Source: Gammaproteobacteria bacterium
GTDB lineage: Bacteria > Pseudomonadota > Gammaproteobacteria > Pseudomonadales > Cellvibrionaceae
Length of the DNA stretch: 64,000 nucleotides
Direction of reading: 5' to 3'
Assembly (NCBI GenBank): GCA_004173475.1
Contig: SEBU01000001.1
Coordinates: 868,001-932,000, forward strand
Shown here piece after piece: positions 1 through 9,736 of the stretch. Both the position numbers and the translations under genes were made by a program. The notes beneath the pieces were generated by a model. It was not told where the DNA came from. It did no database searches and saw nothing but the letters and a program-made list of their open reading frames with translations. The first letter of the stretch is position 1. Every line of letters begins with the position of its first letter.

Positions 1-251
1 TTTCACTCCTTGCATATTAAAAATAGGCAACGGGAGCGGAACATTTTCAGGGCACGATCCTTCTCACACAATGTCAAGCCACTTGTTCGCTTTCCATCGC
101 CTTCCGGTTAGCAACGTGGGTAAAATTTACAGTTGCTTACTGAGTCTATGCTTACACACGCTCGCATAGCTGTGAAAAAAGTCACCTGAAATAAGTGCGG
201 TAGTGGTTTCAAATGTTAACTAAAGAGGAGGAGTTTTGCTTTATTTTCATA

Positions 252-488
252 TCAACCAGTAACTGACGGAATAATTCTTCTGTCCGCGTATAAGGATGGA
301 TTCATTTTAAATTCTTGTATCAATTTTTCTAACTCGCTTTGATTATTTGATACACGCGTAATTTCTTGCTCGTTTAATTTCACGCAGATATCTATCTCAA
401 ATGGCCCACCAGTGAAAAATGTCAGATACCAGTCTACCCCTTCGTTCAGAAGAAGATACGCGTAAGATTTTTGAAATATTAACTTCAT
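252..488 (-). CDS. small protein, candidate immunity to the first Rhs toxin
   Basis: This is a 78-residue acidic cytoplasmic protein with no signal peptide or membrane segment. I do not recognise the family. Its ATG overlaps the TGA stop of the upstream rhs gene in an ATGA arrangement (485-488), so the two are almost certainly translationally coupled. A small gene coupled directly behind an Rhs toxin tail is the usual position of a cognate immunity gene, and the role is inferred from that alone. About 250 bases to its left, up to the window edge, hold nothing I recognise. Confidence 0.6.
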   Translation of the reverse strand: MKLIFQKSYAYLLLNEGVDWYLTFFTGGPFEIDICVKLNEQEITRVSNNQSELEKLIQEFKMNPSLYADRRIIPSVTG

Positions 489-3400
489 GTTATTTTTTTA
501 GCCTCGCTCGTTGCATCCGGAATGCTCATTTCTTTAAAGGCTCCTCCAGGTATTGCATCAACAACTGCTTCATCATGGCCTGTCGGTAATTTACCACCGG
601 CAAGCCATAGGGCATTAGCACCGCCTTCGTTTCCTGTCGGCATGCGTATGTTATGGGCGGACGGATTTGGAATTTCAACAACCACCATTTCCGTTCCGGC
701 CCAGCTGCCTTTAGGTATACCCAATTCTTTCTCTATAAGACCAATATCTCCATCAGTTCGCCGTAACATGTCGTCCATCTGCGTCTTCGACATAACGAAT
801 TGACCGTCTGCCCGCCCTACTGGATTTCTTCCAAATCTATCGAGTGCCCATTTGGGCGCTATATATGACGCGCCTGGAGAAAACTTCGCAAGGTGTGCAT
901 CAATATACGATGCTGGCAAATAAGTTGAAGGATGAGGTCTTGATCCATTTGGTAGGGCCTGCGCCGCTTTCATTTTGCGATAGGCCGCGGCCGCGTCTGT
1001 GCTATTTGCAAAATGTCCTTTGGTATTTTTCTGGAAGGTATTCCAGTCGTTGCTACAACTTAACCCGAGGGGATCAAACCAAGTTGTCGAATCTTGCACG
1101 TAAGCATACACAGCGGATCCACCAACAAGTGCAATCGGATCCTGACTCGTATATTGCCCTGCTTCCGGGTCAAAATACCGGAAGCGGTTATAATACAAAC
1201 CTGTTTCACTGTCTTCATATTGGCCAGGGAAACGGAATGGACAAAAATCTTTGTCGCCGCGCAGATTTCTCAATTCGCCCCATACGCTTATGTCCGCAGA
1301 CCAAATCTGTTTGCCACTTCTGTCGAAGATAACATTCGGCGTGCCGAGGTGATCGGTGATTATTGAATAATGTTCATCGCCGATAAGTTTTGCCATAGGT
1401 GCAAAACTGTCTGGCTCAAATAGCCATGTAATAGGCGCTTCTTTTGTGCCTTGGCTAAATGCTTTCGGGGGACCTTGTGAATCCACTTGCTGCAATAAAG
1501 CAAGCCGTTGAGTAATGGCGATCTCGTCAGCTTTGGCCTGCAACTGCGCAAGTGATTGAGTATTAGCGCTATCCGTTTTATGTTCCACCCACTCGTGCAA
1601 TGGATTATGACCATCCCATACCCAGCGAGTGATTTTGTTGTTAAAAAATTTTCGAATGCGTCGTCCAAATGCATCGTATTCAAAAACAACTTCTTTACCA
1701 TCGGGGCGAATAACTTTTGCCATCATGCCTTCGCCATTCCATTCGTAGCGCCAGACTTTGTTGCCCGGTTCCACTTTTGAAATCAAATTACCTTCAGCGT
1801 CGTATGTGTAACGAGTGGTCCCTTTATTTGAATGTACTGCAAGCAATTGCCCTGCAGGACCATATTCGCGATCTTGTTGCGGTAGCGTTTTGAAAAGATT
1901 GCCAACTGCATCGGGCATACGTAAATCAAATGTGTTATCACTGTAGCGAGCAGATAATAAATTTCCTAACGCATCGTGCTGGAAAACTGTTTCGCGATTT
2001 AATGAGTCAATTAATTTTAGTAATCGATTATTTAAACCCCACAAATAAGTTTTACCGCTTTGTAATGTTTTGCCTTGATGTATCTCATGGCGAATAGGCC
2101 GACCCAATTTATCGCGCGACCAACGACTTTGAATACCGCCAGGCAAGCTGCGCTGTATCTCAAGACCTTGCTTATCACGTTCGAATATAGCCTCGAATTG
2201 ATCGGCGCCCGTGGAAATTTTTAGCACATCGCCGCGTTTGTTACGCTCGATTTTCTGATCAAGCCCAAGAGAGGATTGCACACGAGTTCTATAACCCAAT
2301 GCATCGTATTCTGAAGCCAACCAGAATTCACCTTGATGCTCTTTTGTAATTCGCCCCAGGGAGTCTAATTGCCAACTCAATGTTATAGAATCATTGATGG
2401 CTTTAATTATTTCACCATCGGCGCGATACTCAAACGTTTTGCTTGAGCCATCACTGTGGCGAACTTGAGTAACTCTATCGAGCGTATCGTATTTAAATAA
2501 GGAGTAGCGCTGATCAGGTCGGTTAATACGAACGGTGCGCCCGGCAGGGTCTTTTATAAATTGGCGAATGAGACCGTCAAAACCAGACTCTGCAATTAAT
2601 TCTTCATTAGCGTTCCATTCAAACTGATATGCACGACCATGCTCATTAATGATGGAAATTAACTGCTCTTCACGGTCATATTCAAATTTAACTGTGGCTC
2701 CGCCCTGAGTACGTGACACCATGCGGCCCATACCACGGTATTCCATAGTTACATCTACTTGCTGGTCCTGAGCGCGAACAACATTATCGCCTGCATCATA
2801 GGCAAACACACGATTAGTCCCGTCAGGCTCATCAATTCTGGTAACACGTTGAAGCTTGTCATAATAGTAACGACGTTCATTGCTACGAGAATCTTTAGTG
2901 GCTAATAAATTACCAAGAGCGTCGTACTCACGTAGAAGTTGCTCGTTAATTCCATCGGAAATACTACGCAAATTAAAATTTTGGTCGTATTTAAAAAAGA
3001 TAGTATTGCCGCTGTTGTCTTCAATAGCACAGAGCAGCCCATGGTGGTATTCATAACGCAAGGTGTTCTTTAGTGGATCTGTCTTGCTTGCTAATTGATT
3101 ATTATCGTAATACTCACATCGCCAGTGGTTATCAACTTTATCAATAACTTCAACCAGGTTGTCACGCACGTCAAATTGAAAATTGAGCGAAGTCCCATCT
3201 GCACTGATTAACGATGTGTTGTTCCCCCGTTCATCATACTTATACTGCGTTTTAAAACCGAGCGGATTAGTCTCGCACGTGATTTGTGAGTATTCATTGT
3301 ATTCAATGAAATTTATATTGCTCAGTGGATCAATAATCTTATAAGGCAAAATTCTGTTATGGTGATATACCGTAATATTTCCGCGCGAATCACGAACGTG

Positions 3401-4861
3401 AGTAATGTTGTCTTCATCGTCATAATGAAGATCGCGCCAATAAATTTCACCATCTCCCCACGTTCTTACACAACGAGCATTATGATCAAGCGCGTCGTAT
3501 TGAAAATAAAAACTCAGTCCGCTTCTAAAAGTTTCTTTAATTAATAGTTTACGATCGTAAACATAATGCAGCGGTTGTTGCAGCGCATCATCAACACGCA
3601 CAAGCATGCCATCGCGGTAATGATGTTCTACAGCACAGAATAATGTGGGGTTAGTGTGATCGCGGGTAATATTGGATTCAGGTTCTGGTAGAAATATTTG
3701 GTGAATGCGATTATCACTAGTGTAGGTAATACGAATTAATCGGCCGCCGCTATCGATAATTTGATTCAGCAAGCCTTTATCATTATAGAAAAATTCGATC
3801 GTTGCGCCACTGGTGGTTTGTGACAGCGATATGAGCAATTGGTTATCGATTTGGTTTTGGAATGGCGCAAAGCGATAGCGTTTTCTATCACTGATATCCA
3901 GCGCATAACCTTCTTCATCGCGAAATAATGTCAAGCGTTCCTGACGATCAAAACTGGTTTCGTTAATAGCTAATGCGGGAAAGGCAACGGATCTTCCGTC
4001 TGCTAGACGCACAGCAACTGCGTTATCCATTTCACAGAGTTTTACATCGTAGCTATGATGCCAGCCGTGACCTAATGGACCATCGTAAACAGATGTGCTG
4101 TACCAAGTCCTCTCCCACACTAAAGGCAATGGACCCGGTAGAGAAAAATCAATGTGGTCGGTAAACATTTTTCCGGAAGCTACATCCACCGGGTGACCGG
4201 TAACAGTACAAATTCCTTTATGAACTTTATTGCGAACATTTGGTGGCACACCCAATTTGTCCATAGCCTTTTTGGCGCGGTTATGAATTGCATCGGAGAT
4301 TTTTTTATTACGCTTGCTTTTCTTTTGCATCGTACGTAATTTTTTAAATGCGCCGCCGAGCGCAGCGAAACCACCCATCATGATCAAGCCCATCATGTCG
4401 ATGGTGGGAGCACCGCCGACCATCACGGGTCGACCTAACGGAATAGAAATCACCACGCTAGTAGGCAATAACATACCAAAAGATTTTTTGGGTTTCTTTT
4501 TGCGCGGTGGTGCGATTATTCCGATGTCATGACAACTTAACATAGGCAATGCAGTAAAACTTAACGGGCCACCGTCAGCAAGTACGGTGGTGCTGCCCAT
4601 TAAAATTTCATCTTCATTCATGGGCGGTTTTGCAAAGGGGCCACCCATAGGAAAATGTGGAATAGGTCTTCCTGCACTGCCTGCGGTTGAACGTGGGAGA
4701 CCACCGACTTTTACCGTTGCGCCGAGAATGGGAAGATAATCAACCACATCAAAAATTAATGAGATATGCGGATGCGGAATCGGTACCGGGCCTGCAGGAG
4801 GAATAATTAATATGTGGATGTCGATTCCCAGAACGGGATCGAAATGTTTACTGATTAGCAT
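485..4861 (-). CDS. PAAR-containing Rhs polymorphic toxin (type VI effector), copy 1
   Basis: This is a 1458-residue Rhs effector. The N-terminus (about residues 1-120) is PAAR-like, rich in Gly/Pro/His, and would sit on the tip of a VgrG spike. A short hydrophobic Met/Gly-rich segment follows near residues 135-170. From about 230 to 1250 there are YD/RHS repeats that form the toxin-enclosing shell. The shell ends in the classic core signature (FPGQYEDSETGLYYNRFRY) and the self-cleavage motif DPLGL at 1263-1267. The last 191 residues are the variable tail, with the phrase MPTGNEGGAN followed by GGKLPTG and EAVVD. This looks like a recurrent polymorphic-toxin tail, but I cannot assign an activity. 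The gene is coupled to a 78-residue candidate immunity gene. The 5' third is nearly identical to the neighbouring rhs gene. Unlike that gene, it has no adaptor gene directly upstream. Confidence 0.92.
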   Translation of the reverse strand: MLISKHFDPVLGIDIHILIIPPAGPVPIPHPHISLIFDVVDYLPILGATVKVGGLPRSTAGSAGRPIPHFPMGGPFAKPPMNEDEILMGSTTVLADGGPLSFTALPMLSCHDIGIIAPPRKKKPKKSFGMLLPTSVVISIPLGRPVMVGGAPTIDMMGLIMMGGFAALGGAFKKLRTMQKKSKRNKKISDAIHNRAKKAMDKLGVPPNVRNKVHKGICTVTGHPVDVASGKMFTDHIDFSLPGPLPLVWERTWYSTSVYDGPLGHGWHHSYDVKLCEMDNAVAVRLADGRSVAFPALAINETSFDRQERLTLFRDEEGYALDISDRKRYRFAPFQNQIDNQLLISLSQTTSGATIEFFYNDKGLLNQIIDSGGRLIRITYTSDNRIHQIFLPEPESNITRDHTNPTLFCAVEHHYRDGMLVRVDDALQQPLHYVYDRKLLIKETFRSGLSFYFQYDALDHNARCVRTWGDGEIYWRDLHYDDEDNITHVRDSRGNITVYHHNRILPYKIIDPLSNINFIEYNEYSQITCETNPLGFKTQYKYDERGNNTSLISADGTSLNFQFDVRDNLVEVIDKVDNHWRCEYYDNNQLASKTDPLKNTLRYEYHHGLLCAIEDNSGNTIFFKYDQNFNLRSISDGINEQLLREYDALGNLLATKDSRSNERRYYYDKLQRVTRIDEPDGTNRVFAYDAGDNVVRAQDQQVDVTMEYRGMGRMVSRTQGGATVKFEYDREEQLISIINEHGRAYQFEWNANEELIAESGFDGLIRQFIKDPAGRTVRINRPDQRYSLFKYDTLDRVTQVRHSDGSSKTFEYRADGEIIKAINDSITLSWQLDSLGRITKEHQGEFWLASEYDALGYRTRVQSSLGLDQKIERNKRGDVLKISTGADQFEAIFERDKQGLEIQRSLPGGIQSRWSRDKLGRPIRHEIHQGKTLQSGKTYLWGLNNRLLKLIDSLNRETVFQHDALGNLLSARYSDNTFDLRMPDAVGNLFKTLPQQDREYGPAGQLLAVHSNKGTTRYTYDAEGNLISKVEPGNKVWRYEWNGEGMMAKVIRPDGKEVVFEYDAFGRRIRKFFNNKITRWVWDGHNPLHEWVEHKTDSANTQSLAQLQAKADEIAITQRLALLQQVDSQGPPKAFSQGTKEAPITWLFEPDSFAPMAKLIGDEHYSIITDHLGTPNVIFDRSGKQIWSADISVWGELRNLRGDKDFCPFRFPGQYEDSETGLYYNRFRYFDPEAGQYTSQDPIALVGGSAVYAYVQDSTTWFDPLGLSCSNDWNTFQKNTKGHFANSTDAAAAYRKMKAAQALPNGSRPHPSTYLPASYIDAHLAKFSPGASYIAPKWALDRFGRNPVGRADGQFVMSKTQMDDMLRRTDGDIGLIEKELGIPKGSWAGTEMVVVEIPNPSAHNIRMPTGNEGGANALWLAGGKLPTGHDEAVVDAIPGGAFKEMSIPDATSEAKKIT

Positions 4862-5059
4862 GCGTTTAACCTACTTCCAGATTCCTTACATTACACAAAC
4901 GATGATCACCGCATTAAAGAAAATGATATAGTTTTAACAAAGCAAGTTTCAAAAAAATTTCCAATTAAAATATTAGGCGGTAATTACGTAGAAGATTGTA
5001 GTGAATCGCTTCAAAACATAAAAAGCGAGATTATAAAATCATGCATTTTTCAATGTTAA
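4859..5059 (+). pseudogene. possible remnant of a plus-strand gene between the two rhs modules
   Basis: On the plus strand there is an open frame of about 65 codons with no start codon, ending in TAA at 5057-5059. It reads like a protein C-terminus (for example NDDHRIKENDIVLTK, then KFPIKILGGNYVEDC). It begins exactly where the copy-1 rhs coding sequence ends on the other strand. It could be the tail of an older gene truncated when the rhs copy arrived, or a chance open frame in AT-rich DNA. No family is recognised. The rest of the 280-base gap to 5141 is AT-rich and shows nothing else. Confidence 0.22.
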
Positions 5060-5141
5060 TTAATACATATCCAATTTACTGTAACAATCACCACTGGAAT
5101 CATTGAACAGCACTATCACAATTTTTTATTTAAGTTTAAAA

Positions 5142-5474
5142 CTAACCTATAAATACTGTCACACTTTTTTCGATGAAAATTTTTTCTAAGCCTTTGATCA
5201 ACTCATTTACTCTTCTTGCTAAATCTTTATAGATTGAAGGCGAGAGATCTTTCTCTGCCAATGCTAGGAGCTTAGAAAGCTCTTCCGAAATCGCAATCAA
5301 ATCGTCGGACTCAATGTCTACACCGGTTTGAAATAAAGGCAACCACTCCAAATCCAACTTTTTAATCAACGGAAGCCAATTTTCTTCAAAATTTCGTTCA
5401 GTTGAAACAGGAACAGAAAATGCCGCTTGCTCTTCATTTTTTGGATCTAATACTATAGCTATAATCGACATCAT
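5142..5474 (-). CDS. small acidic protein, candidate immunity to the second Rhs toxin
   Basis: This is a 110-residue, mostly helical, strongly acidic cytoplasmic protein without signal or membrane segments. The family is not recognised. Its ATG overlaps the TGA of the preceding rhs gene (ATGA at 5471-5474), which implies coupled translation. Acidic small proteins placed directly after nuclease-tailed Rhs genes are typically immunity proteins that neutralise a basic or DNA-binding face of the toxin; here this is an inference from position and charge. It is unrelated in sequence to the 78-residue candidate immunity protein at 252-488, as expected if the two toxins differ. Confidence 0.62.
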   Translation of the reverse strand: MMSIIAIVLDPKNEEQAAFSVPVSTERNFEENWLPLIKKLDLEWLPLFQTGVDIESDDLIAISEELSKLLALAEKDLSPSIYKDLARRVNELIKGLEKIFIEKSVTVFIG

Positions 5475-8400
5475 TCTTCTCCGCCGAATTTTACGTCGAA
5501 TTTGTAATCCGGATTTTCTTTTTTTAATTGTTCCAAACTATTAGAGGCAGCCTCTCTAAGCTCTGGTGTATCTCCATCCAACCTAAAGACAAAGTGCTTA
5601 ATATCTTTTATTTCTTCAAGATCTGGAACATTTTGCGTCCCATTAACGGTAGGTCGTGTTGATTCTGCATTATTTAATAAATTATTAATGCGGGTTCGAG
5701 TTTTATCTACCAATTGCTTGTCAGTAAATTGTTGTGGAGTTTGGGCTGGTAGGCCAGTTCTCGGATTCACTCTGTCCAAGCCTTTGGCGGATTTATCTTC
5801 AAAGAAAATTCTTTTATCCAAATCTATCTCATCGAACTCACCTAATGGATTTCCATTACTGTCTACAATTTCAACCTCTTTAAAAAAGTTTTCTCCTTCA
5901 ACTCTGTCTTGATCTCCAGTTCCACACCCAGCTTCTTTTGTTAAACCTAAAGGATCAATATAAATAGCAGGATCCTTTACGTAACCATACAATATTGTTC
6001 CGCCGGCTAAACGAATAGGATCTTGGCTAATATACCGCCCGACAGATGGATCGTAGTATCTAAAGCGGTTGTAATATAATCCTGTTTCATCGTCTTCATA
6101 TTGACCAGGAAATCGGAACGGACAGAAATTCCTTTCTCCCCGTAATTGACGCAAATTCCCCCAGATATCTATCTCACTCGACCAAACTTGCTTACCATTT
6201 TTATCGAAAACGGTATTAGGTGTTCCTAAATGATCGGAGATAATTGAGTAATGTTCATCACCGATAAGTTTCGCCATCGGAGTGAAGCTTTCCGGTTCAA
6301 ATAACCATGTAACAGGAACCTTTATGCTACCTTGTACTCCAATCGGCGGCCCTTGCGACTCAAGAGTATGCAATAACTGACGACGTTGGTCTGCGCGAAT
6401 ACCGTCACTACTATTTTGATTAATAGATTCTTCTTGATTAAATGCTGCCGGTATATGTTCTATCCATTCATGCAGAGGGTTATAAGCATCCCAAACCCAG
6501 CGTGTTATTTTTTTATTGAATTTCTTACTAATGCGACGGCCAAGCGGATCATATTCAAAAGTTACCAAATATCCATCGGGACGAATGACCTTAACCAACA
6601 TTCCGTTGCCATTCCATTCATATTGCCAGAGCTTATTATCTGGTTCTAATTTGCTAATCAAATTCCCTTCGAAATCATAATTATAACGAGTACTTCCCTT
6701 ATCTGAGTGTACTACTAACAATTGACCAGCCGGACCATACTCTCGATCTTTTTGAGAATGAGTTTGAAATAAATTGCCCACAACATCTGTCATTCTCAGA
6801 TCATAAGCATCATCACTGTAACGAGCGGAAAGTAGATTGCCAAATACGTCATGTTGAAAAACGGTTTCACGATTAATACCATCAATCATTTTAAGTAAGC
6901 GATTATTTAATCCCCACAAAAAATTTCTACTTCTATAAGTTTGGTTTCCTTGAATGATTTCATGATTAATTGGACGACCAAGTTTATCTCGTGTCCATCT
7001 GCTTTCAATACCTCCTGGTAGCATACGCTGAATTTCCATGCCTTGATTATCGCGTTTAAAAACTGCTTCAAAATGTTCTTGACCAGTGGAGACCTTAAGT
7101 ACATCACCGTATTTGTTTCGCTCAATCTGCTGATCAAGTCCAAATGAGGATCTCACTCGAATTCTATTGCCAAGAAGGTCGTATTCAGAGGTAACCCAGG
7201 CGTGCCCCTGATATTCTGTAGTATATCTACCGAGAGCATCTCGCTCCCATTGCAATGTGATTGAGTCATTACTCGCTTTAATAAGCTCGCCGTCAGATCG
7301 ATATTTGTACGTTTTAAATGAACCATCACTATGTGTAATTTTTTCCAGACGATTCATTGCGTCATAATTGTAAATAGAATGCCGTTCACCAGCACGATCG
7401 ATTCGAACTATGCGACCTACTGGATCTTTAATATATTGTCGCACTAATCCATCAAAACCATGCTCGCTAATGATTTCCCCTGCTGCATTACGTACAAACT
7501 GATAAATACGGTTCGCTTCATTAAAGACAGCTCTTAGTTTTTCCTCGCTATCGTATTCAAATCTAACAGTTTTGTTTGACTGCGTGCGCGATTTAAGACG
7601 ACCTAAACCTTGATACTCAAGAAAAATATCTGAATGGTCATCTTTCGCGCGAATAATGTTGCCGCTACAATCGTGTTGAAAAAAGCGAATATTACCATCT
7701 GGCTCTTCAATTCTTTTAATGCGATTGAGCTGATCGTAAAAGCGTTTTTTCTGATTACCTTGGGCATCCCTTGTTGAGAGTAAATTTCCCAACGAATCAT
7801 ATTCCATTGCAATCTGTCCTTGATTGTTTTCAGTGATGCTACGTAAGTTAGCGTTTTGATCGTAATTGAAATCAAATTTAGATTTACTTGGATCAGTAAC
7901 AGATGAAAGCAGGACACCGTCATAATGAAAGAGAGTTATATGCCCTAAAGGGTTAACTTTCGCTGTCAGCTGATTCAATGAGTTGTATTCATATCGCCAG
8001 CTACCTCCAATTTGATCAATAATTTCTATTAGGTTCTGTTTACTATCGAATATTCTCCGTATCACACATCCATCTGCAGAGATTGACTTTATCACATTAC
8101 CGAACTCATCAAACTCATACTTCGTTTTGTACCCAAGCTCATTCGTCGCACAAACAATTTCAGAATATTCGTTATATTCCGTGTGACTTTCATGACCAAG
8201 TGGATCAACCACTTTATGCGGCAATACACCATTGTGATGATAAGTGGTGACGTGACCTAAAGAGTTTTTTACATAGGTAATGTTATTTTCCAAATCATAA
8301 TGCAGCTGACGCCAGTAAATACCTTCATCACCCCAGGTTCTGACACAGCGCGCATTGTGATCAAGCGCATCGTATTGAAAATAAAAACTCAAGCCACTTC

Positions 8401-9736
8401 TGAAAGTTTCTTTGATTAGTAATTTATGATCATAGTGATATTGCAAAGGTTGTTGGAGTGCATCATCAACTTTAACCAACATGCCATCGCGATAGTGATG
8501 TTCAACCGCGCAAAAGAACGTGGGGTTAGTGTGGTCACGTGTAATGTTGGATTCAGGTTCAGGTAAAAATATTTGATGGATGCGATTGTCATCGGTGTAA
8601 CTGAAACGAATTAAGCGACCGCCGCTATCGATAATTTGCGTGAGCTGCGCTTTGTCGTTATAAAAGAATTCAATCTTTGCACCGCTGGTGGTTTGCGATA
8701 ACGATACGAGTAGTTGATTATCGATTTGGTTTCGGAATGGCGTGAAGCGATAGCGTTTTCTATCGCTGGTATCCATCGCATAACCTTCTTCATCACGAAA
8801 TAAAGTTAAGCGCTCTTGACGATCAAAACTGGTTTCGTTAATAGCTAATGCAGGAAAGGCAACGGATCTTCCATCTGCTAGACGCACAGCAACTGCATTA
8901 TCCATTTCACAGAGTTTTACATCGTAACTGTGATGCCAGCCATGACCTAATGGCCCATCATAAACAGACGTGCTATACCAGGTTCTTTCCCACACCAAGG
9001 GCAATGGACCCGGTAGAGAAAAATCAATGTGGTCGGTAAACATTTTGCCAGACGCAACATCCACCGGGTGACCGGTGACAGTACAAATTCCTTTGTGAAC
9101 TTTGTTTTGTACATTGGGAGGAACACCCAATTTGTCCATCGCTTTTCGTGCGCGATCATGAATAGCATCAGAAATATTTTTGATGCGATCGCTTTTCTTT
9201 TGCAGCTGGCGAAGTTTTTTAAATGCTGCACCTAATGCAGCGAAACCACCCATCATGATCAAGCCCATCATATCGACGGTGGGTGCTCCACCCACCATTA
9301 CAGGCCTGCCTAATGGAATAGAAATCACTACACTGGTTGGCAATACCATGCCAAACGATTTTTTTGGTTTCTTTTTTCGTGGTGGTGCGATTATGCCGAT
9401 GTCGTGGCAACTTAACGTAGGTAAGGCGGTAAAACTTAATGGACCACCATCCGCAAGAACCGTGGTGCTGCCCATTAAAATTTCATCTTCATTCATGGGA
9501 GGTTTTGCAAAAGGACCGCCCATGGGGAAATGCGGAATAGGCCGACCTGCAGTTCCTGCAGTTGAACGCGGCAAGCCACCAACTTTCACCGTTGCACCAA
9601 GAATGGGAACGTAATCAACCACATCAAAAATTAATGAAATGTGCGGATGAGGAATCGGCACCGGCCCTGCGGGTGGAATGATAAGGATGTGGATGTCGAT
9701 TCCCAGAACGGGATCGAAGTGTTTACTGATTAGCAT
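5471..9736 (-). CDS. PAAR-containing Rhs polymorphic toxin with probable PD-(D/E)XK nuclease tail, copy 2
   Basis: This 1421-residue protein has the same plan as copy 1: an N-terminal PAAR-like domain (about 1-120), a long YD/RHS shell, the core signature (PGQYEDDETGLYYNRFRYY) and the cleavage motif DPLGL at about 1261-1265. The 156-residue tail contains GEFDEID followed about ten residues later by FFEDKS. The spacing of D1302/D1305 and the E-x-K at 1313-1315 matches the core of PD-(D/E)XK nucleases, so a DNase or RNase tail is likely. The start overlaps the end of the upstream TPR gene by 7 bases, and the stop overlaps the downstream candidate immunity gene. Together these suggest one transcription unit with vgrG. 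A type VI effector role follows from the PAAR domain and the linked vgrG; no structural type VI genes lie in this window. Confidence 0.92.
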   Translation of the reverse strand: MLISKHFDPVLGIDIHILIIPPAGPVPIPHPHISLIFDVVDYVPILGATVKVGGLPRSTAGTAGRPIPHFPMGGPFAKPPMNEDEILMGSTTVLADGGPLSFTALPTLSCHDIGIIAPPRKKKPKKSFGMVLPTSVVISIPLGRPVMVGGAPTVDMMGLIMMGGFAALGAAFKKLRQLQKKSDRIKNISDAIHDRARKAMDKLGVPPNVQNKVHKGICTVTGHPVDVASGKMFTDHIDFSLPGPLPLVWERTWYSTSVYDGPLGHGWHHSYDVKLCEMDNAVAVRLADGRSVAFPALAINETSFDRQERLTLFRDEEGYAMDTSDRKRYRFTPFRNQIDNQLLVSLSQTTSGAKIEFFYNDKAQLTQIIDSGGRLIRFSYTDDNRIHQIFLPEPESNITRDHTNPTFFCAVEHHYRDGMLVKVDDALQQPLQYHYDHKLLIKETFRSGLSFYFQYDALDHNARCVRTWGDEGIYWRQLHYDLENNITYVKNSLGHVTTYHHNGVLPHKVVDPLGHESHTEYNEYSEIVCATNELGYKTKYEFDEFGNVIKSISADGCVIRRIFDSKQNLIEIIDQIGGSWRYEYNSLNQLTAKVNPLGHITLFHYDGVLLSSVTDPSKSKFDFNYDQNANLRSITENNQGQIAMEYDSLGNLLSTRDAQGNQKKRFYDQLNRIKRIEEPDGNIRFFQHDCSGNIIRAKDDHSDIFLEYQGLGRLKSRTQSNKTVRFEYDSEEKLRAVFNEANRIYQFVRNAAGEIISEHGFDGLVRQYIKDPVGRIVRIDRAGERHSIYNYDAMNRLEKITHSDGSFKTYKYRSDGELIKASNDSITLQWERDALGRYTTEYQGHAWVTSEYDLLGNRIRVRSSFGLDQQIERNKYGDVLKVSTGQEHFEAVFKRDNQGMEIQRMLPGGIESRWTRDKLGRPINHEIIQGNQTYRSRNFLWGLNNRLLKMIDGINRETVFQHDVFGNLLSARYSDDAYDLRMTDVVGNLFQTHSQKDREYGPAGQLLVVHSDKGSTRYNYDFEGNLISKLEPDNKLWQYEWNGNGMLVKVIRPDGYLVTFEYDPLGRRISKKFNKKITRWVWDAYNPLHEWIEHIPAAFNQEESINQNSSDGIRADQRRQLLHTLESQGPPIGVQGSIKVPVTWLFEPESFTPMAKLIGDEHYSIISDHLGTPNTVFDKNGKQVWSSEIDIWGNLRQLRGERNFCPFRFPGQYEDDETGLYYNRFRYYDPSVGRYISQDPIRLAGGTILYGYVKDPAIYIDPLGLTKEAGCGTGDQDRVEGENFFKEVEIVDSNGNPLGEFDEIDLDKRIFFEDKSAKGLDRVNPRTGLPAQTPQQFTDKQLVDKTRTRINNLLNNAESTRPTVNGTQNVPDLEEIKDIKHFVFRLDGDTPELREAASNSLEQLKKENPDYKFDVKFGGEE

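Noticed and set aside
844-1332. plus-strand open frames of 90-160 codons across the rhs genes
   Set aside because: They are antisense to long, clearly coding rhs sequence, have no family features and recur in both rhs copies because the sense sequence is alike.
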